Positions 27,863 through 37,207 are shown, counted from the stretch's first letter. The stretch is 64,000 bases of DNA from an uncultured Ruminobacter sp. (GCA_902764345.1 CACWVT010000002.1:24999-88998), one strand, 5' to 3'. Numbers and translations: made by a program. Notes: generated by a model from the sequence alone, not told the origin.

Positions 27863-28429
27863 ATGATTTACTGCGTGGATCTTGACGGCACATTGATTCA
27901 GAATGACATGTCGGTTACGTCTTTTTTTGAAACCGTCATGAAAAAACCGTCACTTCTTCCTGAATGCTACAGATGGCATAAGGAAGGCGGAAGAGCAAAA
28001 CTAAAATACAACATCGGCGAGATATACAGCTTTGACGTTGAAAAGCTGAAGTTCAATACTGAACTCATTGACTATCTGGAAAAACTTGCCGAAAATCCCG
28101 AAAACTCCATTTATCTGGTTTCAGGAAGCACTCAGAACATAGTAAACAGGATTGCCGCAAAATTCAGCTTCTTCAAGGAAGGCTTCGGTTCATCCATCAA
28201 CGTGAACCTGACCGGAAAGAATAAGCTTGAACTCATAAAGAAATATTTCGGGGACAGTGACGTATGCTACGTGGGCAATGCCCGCGTGGATCTCAAAGTC
28301 TGGGAAGGAACCAGCAGCGGCATGGTGGTAAGCAACTGTGAAGCCTTCATAAACAGGGCCAGACAGGTTACGAAGATAGAAAAGGTTTTTAAGAAAAACT
28401 TTGCCCGTCTGGAACAGAGCAGAGTCTGA
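27863..28429 (+). CDS. HAD-superfamily phosphatase-like protein
   Basis: A 188-residue haloacid-dehalogenase-fold protein. Motif I DLDGTLIQ (D5, D7), motif II VSGS near residue 92, motif III Lys in GKNKLELIK, and motif IV YVGNARVDLKVWE are visible. The motif III-IV region closely resembles the HAD half of HAD-UbiA prenyltransferase fusions, but no UbiA domain follows. The substrate is unknown. AAAGGTG precedes the ATG. It lies on the opposite strand inside the APE cluster, between the dehydratase and the ketoreductase, with its own strong terminator. Whether it serves the pathway or is an intruder is open. Confidence 0.75.
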   Translation: MIYCVDLDGTLIQNDMSVTSFFETVMKKPSLLPECYRWHKEGGRAKLKYNIGEIYSFDVEKLKFNTELIDYLEKLAENPENSIYLVSGSTQNIVNRIAAKFSFFKEGFGSSINVNLTGKNKLELIKKYFGDSDVCYVGNARVDLKVWEGTSSGMVVSNCEAFINRARQVTKIEKVFKKNFARLEQSRV

Positions 28430-28450
28430 GAATCAGGCGATTATTAACTG

Positions 28451-28493
28451 AAGGGAGAGAGGCTGATACACAACACGCCTCTCTCCCTTTTTT
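28451..28493 (+). terminator. Terminator of the HAD gene
   Basis: A perfect 11-bp stem GGGAGAGAGGC (28453-28463 with 28477-28487) is followed by six T. It may also slow the converging APE block 2 transcript. Confidence 0.92.
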
Positions 28494-28590
28494 AATCAGA
28501 ACCGGAGGTTCTTATGAATTCTTTTTCCGGTATTCGGAAAAAGAATGTACATTACTGAACCGAAACCCGGGACATCCAGCCATGACGAAA

Positions 28591-29103
28591 TCATCCGAAC
28601 ATTCTTGCGATATGCGCATCGTTCGGCTTCATGACCGTAATTCTTGCTTCGGCAAGCTTTTTCCCTGTATCGGCTTCAGTAACCTCCGTTTCCGCCATGC
28701 ATACTCCGGCATCATCTTCAAAGGTAATTCTGGCAGTGGAAAGCACCTTTAATCCCGCAGGCAGAATACTTTCACCGTGAAACGTCATCTTTCTGACTGA
28801 AAGAATAAAACCGATTTTAAAGCCCTTACCGCTTCTCCCCTCCTCGGCGATCATGAGAGCGGCTATCGACTGGGCCATGGTCTCGGTAAGACATACGGCA
28901 GGCATTCCGCCTTTTTCCTCCGAAAATCCGGCACAGGGACGGGCTCCCGGTGTGAACGAACACGTAACCGTTCTGTTCTCAATGTCAACCTGCTCAACAG
29001 CGTCTATGAAACGCATGGGCTCCTTCTGCGGAACCATTTCCGTAATCCATCCGTTATCCGCAGCCGTGACTTCAGTCATTCCGTTATTCCTTTCAGAGTT
29101 CAT
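28591..29103 (-). CDS. Hotdog-fold 3-hydroxyacyl-ACP dehydratase-like protein (APE, COG4706 type)
   Basis: By family it removes water from the 3-hydroxyacyl intermediate to build the conjugated chain. The 170 residues have the hotdog helix LTETMAQSIAALMIAEEG (Glu retained) and GFILSVRKMTF. The N-terminal motif that reads PHxxPM in homologues reads VPQKEPMRFID here, so the His that I expect to be catalytic is Gln (codon CAG near 29030). It could be inactive, or function as a partner of the second dehydratase (41441-41824). The start could also be the ATG at 29079. Last gene of block 2. Confidence 0.72.
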   Translation of the reverse strand: MNSERNNGMTEVTAADNGWITEMVPQKEPMRFIDAVEQVDIENRTVTCSFTPGARPCAGFSEEKGGMPAVCLTETMAQSIAALMIAEEGRSGKGFKIGFILSVRKMTFHGESILPAGLKVLSTARITFEDDAGVCMAETEVTEADTGKKLAEARITVMKPNDAHIARMFG

Positions 29104-29150
29104 GGTGCTGTTCCAGAGATTTTTCTGTTTGTGGCACCGGTGTCCATATA

Positions 29151-30332
29151 CTAATCACTGCAGTCATTCCTGCCGAAGATGAGGGAAATATTGTTGCCGC
29201 CGAAGGCAAAATTATTTGACATGATTACCGGCCTGCGCAGCTCTTCAGGCTTCTTGACAAGATGAATGTCATCAAACTCATGACTGGGCATGTGCTCAAG
29301 GTAATTAAGGGCAGGAAGCTTCAGACCGTGTCTGAAGATCAGATAGGCAATATAAGCCTCAACCACACCTGCAGCTCCCAGAGTGTGTCCCGTAAGGTGC
29401 TTGGTTCCGGATACCGGAACCCTGTCACCGAACACGTCACGTATAACCTTATGCTCCATGGCATCATTAAGAACCGTACCCGTGGCATGAAGATTAACGT
29501 AACCTACGTCATCAGGATTAAGGCCCGCATCGTTAAGCGCCAGCCTTATTGCCGTCTTTGCACCTTTTCCTTCAGGTTCAGGTGCCGAAATGTGATATCC
29601 GTCGGTACTTGATCCCGCACCGAGAAGCTTCATTACATATCCGCGGGTAAGAGGTTCCCTTGTAAGGATTGTCACGCCGACCCCCTCACCTATATTAATT
29701 CCGGCCCTGTCATCCGACAAGGGATGACATCTGCCGGTATCCAGTGCGCCCAGGGCAAAAAAACCGCTGACGGTTATTCTGCTTAATGTATCGCAGGCTC
29801 CTACAATAACGGCATCACACGCACCTGATTCCAGAAGAGCCCGGGCGCTGACGAACGCCCTGCCGCCTGAAGAGCAGGCTGTGGCAATGGAGTAGCTCGG
29901 ACCGGTTATTGCCAGTCTGTCGCTTATGAATGCCGAGATGTTGCCGATTTCGGAAACGCGCGGATCATACTTAAGTTCGCCGTCATGTTCACCGCCGGCG
30001 GAAAGAACCTCGTTTTCCACGTCTGTTATGGCTGACGTGCTGGTGCCGATAACGGCTCCTATGCGATCCGGACTGAACCTGCCCTGTATTTCCTCAAGAA
30101 GCGGCTGAAGCTCGTTAAGACATTCATTAAGGAGTCGGTTGGCCCTGCAGTCATGTCTGTTCAGCGGGGCAGGATAAAGAGGAATCTCGGCAAGAAATGC
30201 CGTCTTTCCTCCCGGGAGAAAACCGGACATTTCCTTCAGGCAGATATCCTTTCCTTCTGAAAGGTTTTTAACCGCCTCATCCTCGTTAAGACCGAGAGCA
30301 CTCTTACATGCAAAGCCGTTTACGTATATCAT
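29151..30332 (-). CDS. Beta-ketoacyl-ACP synthase (APE, second KS)
   Basis: The second condensing enzyme of the cluster, 393 residues from the ATG at 30332 (MIYVNGFACKSALG). The triad is intact: TACSSGGRAF, NLHATGTVLND and TGHTLGAAGVVEA, plus NNFAFGGNN at the end. It is therefore a true KS and not a Cys-less chain-length factor. An in-frame upstream start (30383) is not supported by a ribosome site. It follows the MMPL gene and precedes the dehydratase by 47 bases. Confidence 0.87.
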   Translation of the reverse strand: MIYVNGFACKSALGLNEDEAVKNLSEGKDICLKEMSGFLPGGKTAFLAEIPLYPAPLNRHDCRANRLLNECLNELQPLLEEIQGRFSPDRIGAVIGTSTSAITDVENEVLSAGGEHDGELKYDPRVSEIGNISAFISDRLAITGPSYSIATACSSGGRAFVSARALLESGACDAVIVGACDTLSRITVSGFFALGALDTGRCHPLSDDRAGINIGEGVGVTILTREPLTRGYVMKLLGAGSSTDGYHISAPEPEGKGAKTAIRLALNDAGLNPDDVGYVNLHATGTVLNDAMEHKVIRDVFGDRVPVSGTKHLTGHTLGAAGVVEAYIAYLIFRHGLKLPALNYLEHMPSHEFDDIHLVKKPEELRRPVIMSNNFAFGGNNISLIFGRNDCSD

Positions 30333-30455
30333 AATTTTTTCTTTTAAGTTCCGGCCTGCCGTGGACAAGCATCGTAAGACCACGGCGGCTTCAAATTATT
30401 ATCAGTGGCATGTCCGGCAAATACCGCCGTGATGCGGATATCTCCGTAAGCGGTA

Positions 30456-32903
30456 TTATTTCAGACATGTTTTATCCTGATTCCTCACATAATTATACAC
30501 GAAATAAGGAGCGTGTTTCCTTAACATCAGTGCGGTAACTGGAATGAAAAGCAGTCCCCAGAAAATAACCGCACCCATGGTGACAATGGCAGGCATTCCG
30601 GAAAACATCAGAAGTCCGCAGGAAACCTCAGTGGATATCCAGGACAGGAAGAGAGTTACCGGAGTACTGTCAGAATTCGCTTCCGTATCTGTAATCTCTC
30701 CCGCTTTCCCTGAGGATGCACCTGCCTCAGCTCCTGCTCCACTCCGTGAATGTCTGCCCATGCCGTAAATAAACACGCAGTAATCGGCTCCGAGACCGGT
30801 GACGACAAAAAGTGCCACAGCCGTAAAAAGATTCATGCTTTCGGTCATGAGAATGTCCGCCGTGATGCCGGCACAGATTCCGGTTACCAGAGGAACTGCG
30901 GCCGCTCTTATGATATCCGGACCGATAATAAACATGCCTCCTGCCGTAATGAGAATGAGGGCTATTACCAGCATGCGGCTAAGTTCCTGACGGTAAAGAC
31001 CGAAGGCACGGGACCATTCTCCCCTTCTATCCAGCGGATATACTCCCTTAAAGCTTCTTATTTTTTCTAGAAGGATGGTATTCTCCGAATTAATACGGAT
31101 AAGAACCGCATTATTTCCCATCATGAAATCAAACATTCCGGGCATGTCGGCGGCACTGAAGCTTTCTGCAGCACCGATCCCGGTCTCATCATCGTTTAGC
31201 TCAATCCCCTGCTCCGCATATATGTTCTTCAGTTCAGGATACAGACTTACGTATGTTTCAATGCTTTTCTTCTGACTGCCGGCTGAAGGCACATGCAGAC
31301 ACGGTGCTTCGACATCCGTGATTTCACGGGAAGACAGTGTTCCTATAAAATGCTCGCAGGACTCAAGAGCGTCATATTCTCCCGCTTCAGTGTTTTCCAT
31401 AATAAACCAGACACCTGAGGAGTTACCGTTTACGATGCGGTTCACCTCCCTGTCCATGACGGCAAGCTCCGTATCATTCCGGCGCAGCGAGGCCACGTCG
31501 TCATCCGCCCCTTTCTGAAGTATCAGAAGCAGGGATGATAAGAACACGGCAGCAACGACCGCAAGGGAAACGGGAGAAGAAACTGCCGAAAGTCTTCTGA
31601 AGATCGCCGCGGGAAGGAATACGGACAGTCTCCCGCCGGCGCATCTGCAGAGACGTGTCAGACTCAGGACATAATAAGACAGCAGAAATGTTCCCACGAG
31701 AACCACAGAGGCAAAAAGACTCAGTTCCTTCAGAATGTTCAGTCCGGTAAAGGAGGTTACCCCGTAAGCCGTAACACTTGTAACCAGACTGAGACCGAGC
31801 GGCTTCAGAAGTGCTTTTCTCAGAATTTCAGGAGACTCGTAACCGCTTCGCGCTCTTCTTACAAGCACGTGAAGCACGTAGTCAAAGGAAATCCCCGCAA
31901 GGGTTGCCCCCATGGCAAGGGATATGACATGCATTCCGCCGAATATGGTAATTACCGCACCGAAAGCGCTCAGCATGGACACGGAAATAACGGCAAGTCC
32001 GTAAAGAAGAGGCTTAACGGATCTGAAAAATCCCAGCATAATGACAATAAGCATCAGGGAAGAACCGACGCTTATCTTGGTTATGTCACTTTTTGAAGAT
32101 CCTGATGCCTCCTCGGTGAAGAAAAAGGCCCCCGTATACATCATCTCAATGTTTCTGTGTTTGAGTTGATTCCTGAGATTGCGGCAGTATTCATAAAACT
32201 CGGTGCCCGCATCTGACGAAAGCCCGACAGTGGCCATGGAGGCGCTTATAACATATACCTTTTTTCCGTCACCGTTCTTTACGAAGGTGAATCCGGAAGC
32301 ATCCATGCCGAAGCCCGATGACGACTGTTTCATGAGATAGTGTCTCATGGTAAAAAACGGATCCCTGCCGAGTTCAGCTGCCGTAGCACCTCCGAACGGA
32401 CTGTAGAGGATGCCGAGAACCTCATCCCTGAGCTTTTCCGGATCAGGCTTACCCGAAGTAAGATAAACGTCTGCCCCGAGTGCGTATCTGTGGGCAAAAA
32501 GAAAACTGCCGGTCTTTTCCATATTGGAAAAATCCCGGACCTTTATGAATTTAAAGGTCTTTAACTTATCGGCAAAGGAACGGACCGCATCCTCCAGTTC
32601 TCCGGTTTTTCCGGCAGATGCCCCGTCAGAACCTTCTGCAGACTGCCCGGAAACTGATTCCGCTGCGGAAGATCTGTCGTTTTCAGGTTCCGTTCTTTCA
32701 TCCGCACTGAATGTAAAAAGCATCTCCCCTGAAAGCCTGTCCGTAAAGTATCCTGCTGAACCGGCATCACTTCCGGCATCAGGCAGAAGATACTTAAGAT
32801 CCGTTCTTACAATCTCTCCTCCCTTTTTCGCAAAAACCGAAATCCCGGTGATTACGGGCAGCATCAGCAGCAGAAATACCAGAACGGCCTTAACTTTATT
32901 CAT
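30456..32903 (-). CDS. MMPL/RND-family exporter of the APE cluster
   Basis: A proton-driven lipid exporter likely to move the APE lipid toward the outer membrane. About 815 residues with two repeats, each a large periplasmic domain followed by five or six membrane helices. The first helix is about 4-22. The typical MMPL stretches MGATLAGISFDYVLHVLVRRAR and VVTGLGADYCVFIYGMGRH mark helix 4 of each half. The ATG at 32903 is preferred over an in-frame TTG at 32921. A Ser/Glu-rich insertion at about 70-110 is not typical. It sits between the LolA-like and KS genes as in other APE clusters. Confidence 0.85.
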   Translation of the reverse strand: MNKVKAVLVFLLLMLPVITGISVFAKKGGEIVRTDLKYLLPDAGSDAGSAGYFTDRLSGEMLFTFSADERTEPENDRSSAAESVSGQSAEGSDGASAGKTGELEDAVRSFADKLKTFKFIKVRDFSNMEKTGSFLFAHRYALGADVYLTSGKPDPEKLRDEVLGILYSPFGGATAAELGRDPFFTMRHYLMKQSSSGFGMDASGFTFVKNGDGKKVYVISASMATVGLSSDAGTEFYEYCRNLRNQLKHRNIEMMYTGAFFFTEEASGSSKSDITKISVGSSLMLIVIMLGFFRSVKPLLYGLAVISVSMLSAFGAVITIFGGMHVISLAMGATLAGISFDYVLHVLVRRARSGYESPEILRKALLKPLGLSLVTSVTAYGVTSFTGLNILKELSLFASVVLVGTFLLSYYVLSLTRLCRCAGGRLSVFLPAAIFRRLSAVSSPVSLAVVAAVFLSSLLLILQKGADDDVASLRRNDTELAVMDREVNRIVNGNSSGVWFIMENTEAGEYDALESCEHFIGTLSSREITDVEAPCLHVPSAGSQKKSIETYVSLYPELKNIYAEQGIELNDDETGIGAAESFSAADMPGMFDFMMGNNAVLIRINSENTILLEKIRSFKGVYPLDRRGEWSRAFGLYRQELSRMLVIALILITAGGMFIIGPDIIRAAAVPLVTGICAGITADILMTESMNLFTAVALFVVTGLGADYCVFIYGMGRHSRSGAGAEAGASSGKAGEITDTEANSDSTPVTLFLSWISTEVSCGLLMFSGMPAIVTMGAVIFWGLLFIPVTALMLRKHAPYFVYNYVRNQDKTCLK

Positions 32904-32971
32904 AGTCTTAAGAATCAGCAATCATAAAAAGGTTCACGACTGTCACAGCCGTGGGTTTAAAAATCCGAAAT

Positions 32972-32985
32972 GTTCCTGCAGGAAC
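32972..32985. promoter_or_regulatory. Perfect 14-bp palindrome between LolA-like and MMPL genes
   Basis: GTTCCTGCAGGAAC lies 69 bases upstream of the MMPL start. It could be an operator or a small cruciform or hairpin in the mRNA; no regulator can be assigned. Confidence 0.3.
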
Positions 32986-33115
32986 AACAGTTTATCCTAA
33001 AAACGCACGCTCCGCCTTCCGTGAAACCACCGTGACGAGACCTGCCGTCTGCTCTCAAGTTTACTCCAATGGAAAAAGAATGTACTCTGCGGACATAATG
33101 AATTGCGACGGAGAT

Positions 33116-33841
33116 TTATCGGAAACGGCAGAATTCCTGTGGCATTCCGGCATCAGCAGCATCGGTCACCGGACTTACAAACACCATTCTTGTGTAGCTG
33201 TTACCGTGTTCCATAATTGTTATTGAGTGCAGAACATCCTCTTTTCTTTCAAGCTTTATGCGGTAAATCACACTGCCTATCTGCTTATCAAGAGGCTTAA
33301 GATAAATCGCATGCACATGACTTTCGGAATCGTAACCGCCATCGGCAACATCAAAGTTTGCGGTAAGATCCGCGGTATTTCCTTCAATGCCGCCGTTCAG
33401 CACCGAAAGAAGAATTCCGTTGAACATGCCGTTTCCGTCACCGGAAACCGACCTTGAGGATCCGTCAGGCTGGTATTCCGTCACTCCGTCCCCCAAAAAC
33501 AGCCAGGATCTTTTAAATGGCTTTTCCATTTTCCAGCAGAGTCCGTCAGACACCGTAAACAGCATGCGCCCGGATGATTTAAGGCTTCGCCCGGCCTCAG
33601 CCACGTATCTTGTCTGTTCAAAATCACTCAGAACCGACTCATGTCTGACGTTTCTGAAAAAATCAGCCGCCGCGGCATCAGCTCCCGGTACCGCCGTTAC
33701 TGAAACGGCCGAGCCATTCCCTTCGGATTTACCTGTCTGAACGTCTGATGAGGCAAGGCATGTACCGGCGAAATTAAAGACGCCGAAAAGAAATGCGACA
33801 GTCAGAATTTTAAAAAACGGTAATGAATTTCTCATGTTCAT
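33116..33841 (-). CDS. LolA-like outer-membrane lipoprotein carrier (APE)
   Basis: A periplasmic carrier of lipidated molecules; in APE clusters it probably escorts the polyene lipid across the periplasm. The 241 residues start with a signal peptide (FFKILTVAFLFGVFNFAGTCLA). The LolA fold shows SDFEQTRYVAEAGRSLKSSG (the FxQ-r motif), SGRMLFTVSDGLCWKMEKPF and YRIKLERKEDVL. A Ser/Ala-rich linker of about 25 residues follows the signal. Neighbours are the MMPL exporter and the thioesterase, both on the same strand; the 212-base gap to MMPL contains a perfect palindrome (32972-32985). Confidence 0.8.
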   Translation of the reverse strand: MNMRNSLPFFKILTVAFLFGVFNFAGTCLASSDVQTGKSEGNGSAVSVTAVPGADAAAADFFRNVRHESVLSDFEQTRYVAEAGRSLKSSGRMLFTVSDGLCWKMEKPFKRSWLFLGDGVTEYQPDGSSRSVSGDGNGMFNGILLSVLNGGIEGNTADLTANFDVADGGYDSESHVHAIYLKPLDKQIGSVIYRIKLERKEDVLHSITIMEHGNSYTRMVFVSPVTDAADAGMPQEFCRFR

Positions 33842-33959
33842 GTTTGAGGCTCCGTTGTTTCTGTTTCCGCCGGACGGTCAGCAGGATGCGGTGTAAAAAC
33901 CGGAGCCGATGACGTCTGCGTAAGTCTGATGATCAATAAGGAACATACAGGTTCGGACC

Positions 33960-34385
33960 TTACTGTCTCACAAATCCCGGGATGCCCTCCACTGCGTCAA
34001 CAAATCCCTGTGGCATGAAAAAGCTCAGTTCAGAACCGTTTTTTGGAAGGCAGACCTGAACGGTTTTGGCCTTGACGCAGATTTCTCCGCGACACACTAT
34101 CTCAAAACTGTGCACCAGGCGGTTCACGTATTCATCAAGATGAACCCTGACGGTAAAATCATCTCCCAGTCTGAGTGAACGCAGATACTTCATGCGCTCC
34201 TCGACTATCGGAAAGAAATTGCCGTCATCACTGATTCTCTGATAACCGTAGTTTATAAAATCCAGAAACTCCCCGCGGGCAACCTCCAGATAACGTAAAT
34301 AATTACCGTGCCATACGACTCCCATTGGATCGCAGTCGTAAAACTGAACCTTCTGACGGGACTCAAACGTATAAAGAGAACTCAC
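33960..34385 (-). CDS. Acyl-CoA/ACP thioesterase, 4HBT hotdog family (APE)
   Basis: A YbgC/4-hydroxybenzoyl-CoA-type thioesterase. The 141 residues carry FYDCDPMGVVWHGNYLRYLE, with the catalytic Asp of the 4HBT family and the usual H-x-NY, and LRLGDDFTVRV later. In APE synthesis it may release stalled or finished chains from the ACP. It starts with GTG and overlaps the acyltransferase stop by 4 bases (GTGA), so it is translationally coupled. Confidence 0.85.
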   Translation of the reverse strand: MSSLYTFESRQKVQFYDCDPMGVVWHGNYLRYLEVARGEFLDFINYGYQRISDDGNFFPIVEERMKYLRSLRLGDDFTVRVHLDEYVNRLVHSFEIVCRGEICVKAKTVQVCLPKNGSELSFFMPQGFVDAVEGIPGFVRQ

Positions 34386-35311
34386 CTGTCATGACTCCAA
34401 AAATCGTAAAAATTGAACCATTCATAAGGATATGCGTAAAGAATGTTTTCCAGCTCCGCCGCATACTCCCGGACATAGCCGCGAATGGATTCCTCCCTGT
34501 TTTTTCTGTCGAGCCTTACAGCCCCCAATTCCCGATAGTATACCTTAACACCGTCATCATCGGTAAGTCCCAGCATGACGCTTACCGGAATCTTCAGAAT
34601 TGAAGCCATAATCCATGGGCCCTGAGGAAACCTTGCCTTTTTTCCCAGAAAATCGACTTCCACATAACGGGTGGAATCATCAAGAAGTCTGTCCCCCATC
34701 ATTGAGACCCATTCACCCCGGGAAGTGCGCTCCGCAAGCTCCATTGAGATATCAGGAGAAATATCTGCGGTGCTTATGATGTTAAGGGAACTGTCACGGT
34801 TAAGCTTATTCAGATACTCCATAAAAACAGTACTGTTCTGCATATGCATGAGAACATTCACCGTCTTATGGATTCTGGAGGTATTGAAGGCTCTCAGAAC
34901 CTCCATATTGCCGATGTGAGCCCCTATAATCATTAGCGGCTCGGGGCTTTCGGTTCTTTTTAGGGATCTGGTAAGTCCGCCGTCTATCTCTCCGACATCT
35001 CCGAAATCTGTCTGTCCGGACCAGGATACTATCTTACCCGCAACGGATCTGCAGAAGGCATATATGTGTCTGCGGGAGCTGAGTCTGCCGAGTTTAATTC
35101 CCTTTTCGGATGCGGATGCTTTAAGATTTTTGAGATAATCATCGGAAATACGTCTGACGTTCTTATTGAAGATCCAGACAAACCAGGAGGCGAACCAGGC
35201 TATGATACGGACAGCCCCGTTACCGAATAAACGATGAAAAAACAGCAGTACGTTCATTCCGAAAGCGGACGTACTTTCATTTTTCCTTCGCCAGGAAGCA
35301 GGACTGACCAT
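34382..35311 (-). CDS. LpxL/LABT-family acyltransferase (APE)
   Basis: A lysophospholipid/lipid A-type acyltransferase of the inner membrane. The 309 residues have an N-terminal membrane-associated helix (about 37-53) and the catalytic HX4E motif GAHIGNMEVLRAF. The second block is GEWVSMMGDRLLDD, then KARFPQGPWIMAS with KIPVSVMLGL. In APE clusters this enzyme is thought to join the polyene to its lipid anchor. It begins 2 bases after the glycosyltransferase stop and overlaps the thioesterase gene. Confidence 0.85.
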   Translation of the reverse strand: MVSPASWRRKNESTSAFGMNVLLFFHRLFGNGAVRIIAWFASWFVWIFNKNVRRISDDYLKNLKASASEKGIKLGRLSSRRHIYAFCRSVAGKIVSWSGQTDFGDVGEIDGGLTRSLKRTESPEPLMIIGAHIGNMEVLRAFNTSRIHKTVNVLMHMQNSTVFMEYLNKLNRDSSLNIISTADISPDISMELAERTSRGEWVSMMGDRLLDDSTRYVEVDFLGKKARFPQGPWIMASILKIPVSVMLGLTDDDGVKVYYRELGAVRLDRKNREESIRGYVREYAAELENILYAYPYEWFNFYDFWSHDR

Positions 35312-35313
35312 TG

Positions 35314-36111
35314 CTACAGATACTCTCTCTTTCTGATTGTCCGGTAATGAAACACCTTTTCAGTGCAGAGTCTGGTATGCATCAGGGATATTCTTACATT
35401 GTCGGAAAAACCCTTGAAATTGCTGTAGTTTCCGGGAAGATATTTCACGTTCACCGGTACTTCCAGAAAATCCACGCCGGACCAGTACATTCTTACAAAA
35501 ATTCCGGTATCGAAATCCATACGTCTGCCTACCTTACCGGAATTCATGACCTTAAGAGCCTGTTCAAGAGGATAAAGACGCATGCCGCACATGGTATCGA
35601 CCACCCGCCCAGTGCCAAGCTCCACGCCGACCCAGAAATGAGTCATGTACCGGCCGAGTTTTCTGCAGAGCGGAACAGACGAGTCATAAACAGGCGTTCC
35701 GTTGATTATTTTATCAGTATTCTGTCTGCCGAGATTTATGAATGCCGTTATGTCACGCAGGTCATGCTGGCCGTCAGCGTCAATCTGCAGGGCATGGGTA
35801 AAACCGAGCTCGGCAGCCTTTTTAAAGCCGGAATGCACGGCAGCCCCCTTGCCCATGTTAAGCTCATGTCTGACAATGACCTGATTCATCAGGTTAACCT
35901 GTTCCCTGAGCTTTGAAGCTTTTGGTTCCCGGTTTCCGTCATCAACCACGATAATTTTCAGCCCGAAACGAAGAAGTTCGGGAAGAAGCCTCATCAGAGG
36001 CTCCACATGCCTGTAGCAGGGAACGACAATGCACGGTCTGAACTCTCCTGCCTCTTCACCGTCACCGCGAATCGGGGCCTGTTCAGGAGGTCGACGATAG
36101 TTATACATCAT
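35314..36111 (-). CDS. Family 2 glycosyltransferase of the APE cluster
   Basis: A dolichol-phosphate-mannose-synthase-like GT-A enzyme of 265 residues. It shows CIVVPCYRHVEPL, VVDDGNRE, the metal-binding DADGQHDL (DxD) and the acceptor-side DFDTGIFVRMYWSG. It probably adds a sugar to the lipid anchor or head group of the polyene, as proposed for APE clusters with such a gene. First gene of block 2, about 80 bases downstream of an extended -10 promoter. The ribosome site is weak. Confidence 0.82.
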   Translation of the reverse strand: MMYNYRRPPEQAPIRGDGEEAGEFRPCIVVPCYRHVEPLMRLLPELLRFGLKIIVVDDGNREPKASKLREQVNLMNQVIVRHELNMGKGAAVHSGFKKAAELGFTHALQIDADGQHDLRDITAFINLGRQNTDKIINGTPVYDSSVPLCRKLGRYMTHFWVGVELGTGRVVDTMCGMRLYPLEQALKVMNSGKVGRRMDFDTGIFVRMYWSGVDFLEVPVNVKYLPGNYSNFKGFSDNVRISLMHTRLCTEKVFHYRTIRKREYL

Positions 36112-36187
36112 AATCTATTAAACTCTACTGCGTTTTCGTCAGATAATTATTGTTTTACGTAAAAGAAGGTTAAATCTCGGGGTCAGT

Positions 36188-36196
36188 AGTATACCA
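36188..36196 (-). promoter_or_regulatory. Extended -10 promoter of APE block 2
   Basis: TGGTATACT on the minus strand (TGN plus TATACT), about 77 bases before the glycosyltransferase start. No -35 match, which extended -10 promoters can lack. Confidence 0.45.
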
Positions 36197-36341
36197 AAGA
36201 AACCGTACGTGCCCGTATTCATCATCTAAACTGCCGTTATAAAATCCCGTTCCTGCTCACATCTTAAGTTTGTCTCAGACCTCCGGACGTATGAAAGGAG
36301 CAGACATCACGATCCTTTATATGATCTTCATGGTCTAACTT

Positions 36342-36935
36342 TCAAATTCCGGAAAACCGCTTTCTGCCATGAGACCTCAGTACACGGAACGTAACTATCC
36401 AGACATAAAGCATGTACAGGTATGAAAGTACATTCAAAAGCATCATCAGCAGCACCATTACTAATTTGGATGTAGTCATGTATCTGAATGCCTCTTCCGA
36501 AAGATTCTCGGACGATACCCCCGCATGACTCGGAACAGCCGCGATGAGCATGATTAGGATAACAAATGAAATAAAGATATTAAGCCCCAGTGCTATCTCA
36601 GCCGTAAGAACAAGGCGTCTGTTTACGTTATCTCCGAGATCACTGAAAAATTTCTTAACCCTGCTCATTGAAATTATAATTAAACAGAGTACCGCTATAT
36701 CTATGGATGCTATGGATGAAGGCAAAGACCAGAAAATTTTTACTGATATGTACACCAGAAAAACGAACAGGGCAACTACCATGAATCCGCTGCATTCACT
36801 GCTTCTGTATGCCATTTCGGAAGGACCGATAACGTTGAAGTCACCGCTGTTCCCTTCAAAACCGTATCCTTTTTTAAGGACAGCCTTCTGATCTCCGGTG
36901 CTGTGATTTCCACTGTCGCCGTTAGTGTTATACAT
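36342..36935 (-). CDS. Unidentified four-helix membrane protein
   Basis: Family not recognised. The 197 residues have a polar N-terminal 50 residues rich in Gly/Asn/Ser, then four membrane segments (about 51-70, 74-92, 107-133, 155-180) and a basic tail. The ATG at 36935 was chosen because AGGAG lies 9 bases upstream; a TTG three codons earlier overlaps that site. It sits upstream of APE block 2 on the same strand with a 230-base gap that has its own promoter, so membership in the APE operon is uncertain. Confidence 0.55.
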   Translation of the reverse strand: MYNTNGDSGNHSTGDQKAVLKKGYGFEGNSGDFNVIGPSEMAYRSSECSGFMVVALFVFLVYISVKIFWSLPSSIASIDIAVLCLIIISMSRVKKFFSDLGDNVNRRLVLTAEIALGLNIFISFVILIMLIAAVPSHAGVSSENLSEEAFRYMTTSKLVMVLLMMLLNVLSYLYMLYVWIVTFRVLRSHGRKRFSGI

Positions 36936-37056
36936 AGTTCCCAACTCCTTTTAAAACTATCGCTAAAGGCTTATTACAGCCTTCGGGTCAGATATCTCCG
37001 GATTACGAAAAACTCCAGCAAACAAAAATTCAGGAATTACCGACACCGGCCGATGT

Positions 37057-37074
37057 TGTGCTGAATTCAGCACA
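37057..37074. promoter_or_regulatory. Perfect 18-bp palindrome, candidate operator
   Basis: TGTGCTGAATTCAGCACA lies between two divergent genes (the membrane protein and the amino-acid symporter), about 120 bases from one start and 135 bases from the -35 of the other. Its length and dyad symmetry fit a dimeric repressor site; the regulator is unknown. Confidence 0.45.
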
Positions 37075-37207
37075 CTTCACAAAAAAATAACGCATCCTAA
37101 CATGATGCTCTGTTCATTTCCATGAGTACGCGCTCATTTTTTTCAATAACCGTCAACCCCGAACGGAAACATTACGGCCGTGATTTTGTCTGTTACCGGC
37201 CGTATAT

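Noticed and set aside
32561-33000. Extra ORFs around the MMPL start
   Set aside because: They are other-frame shadows of the MMPL N-terminal domain and the short gap to the LolA-like gene.
35311-35916. 201-codon plus-strand ORF
   Set aside because: Antisense to the GT2 gene; no motif and no ribosome site.
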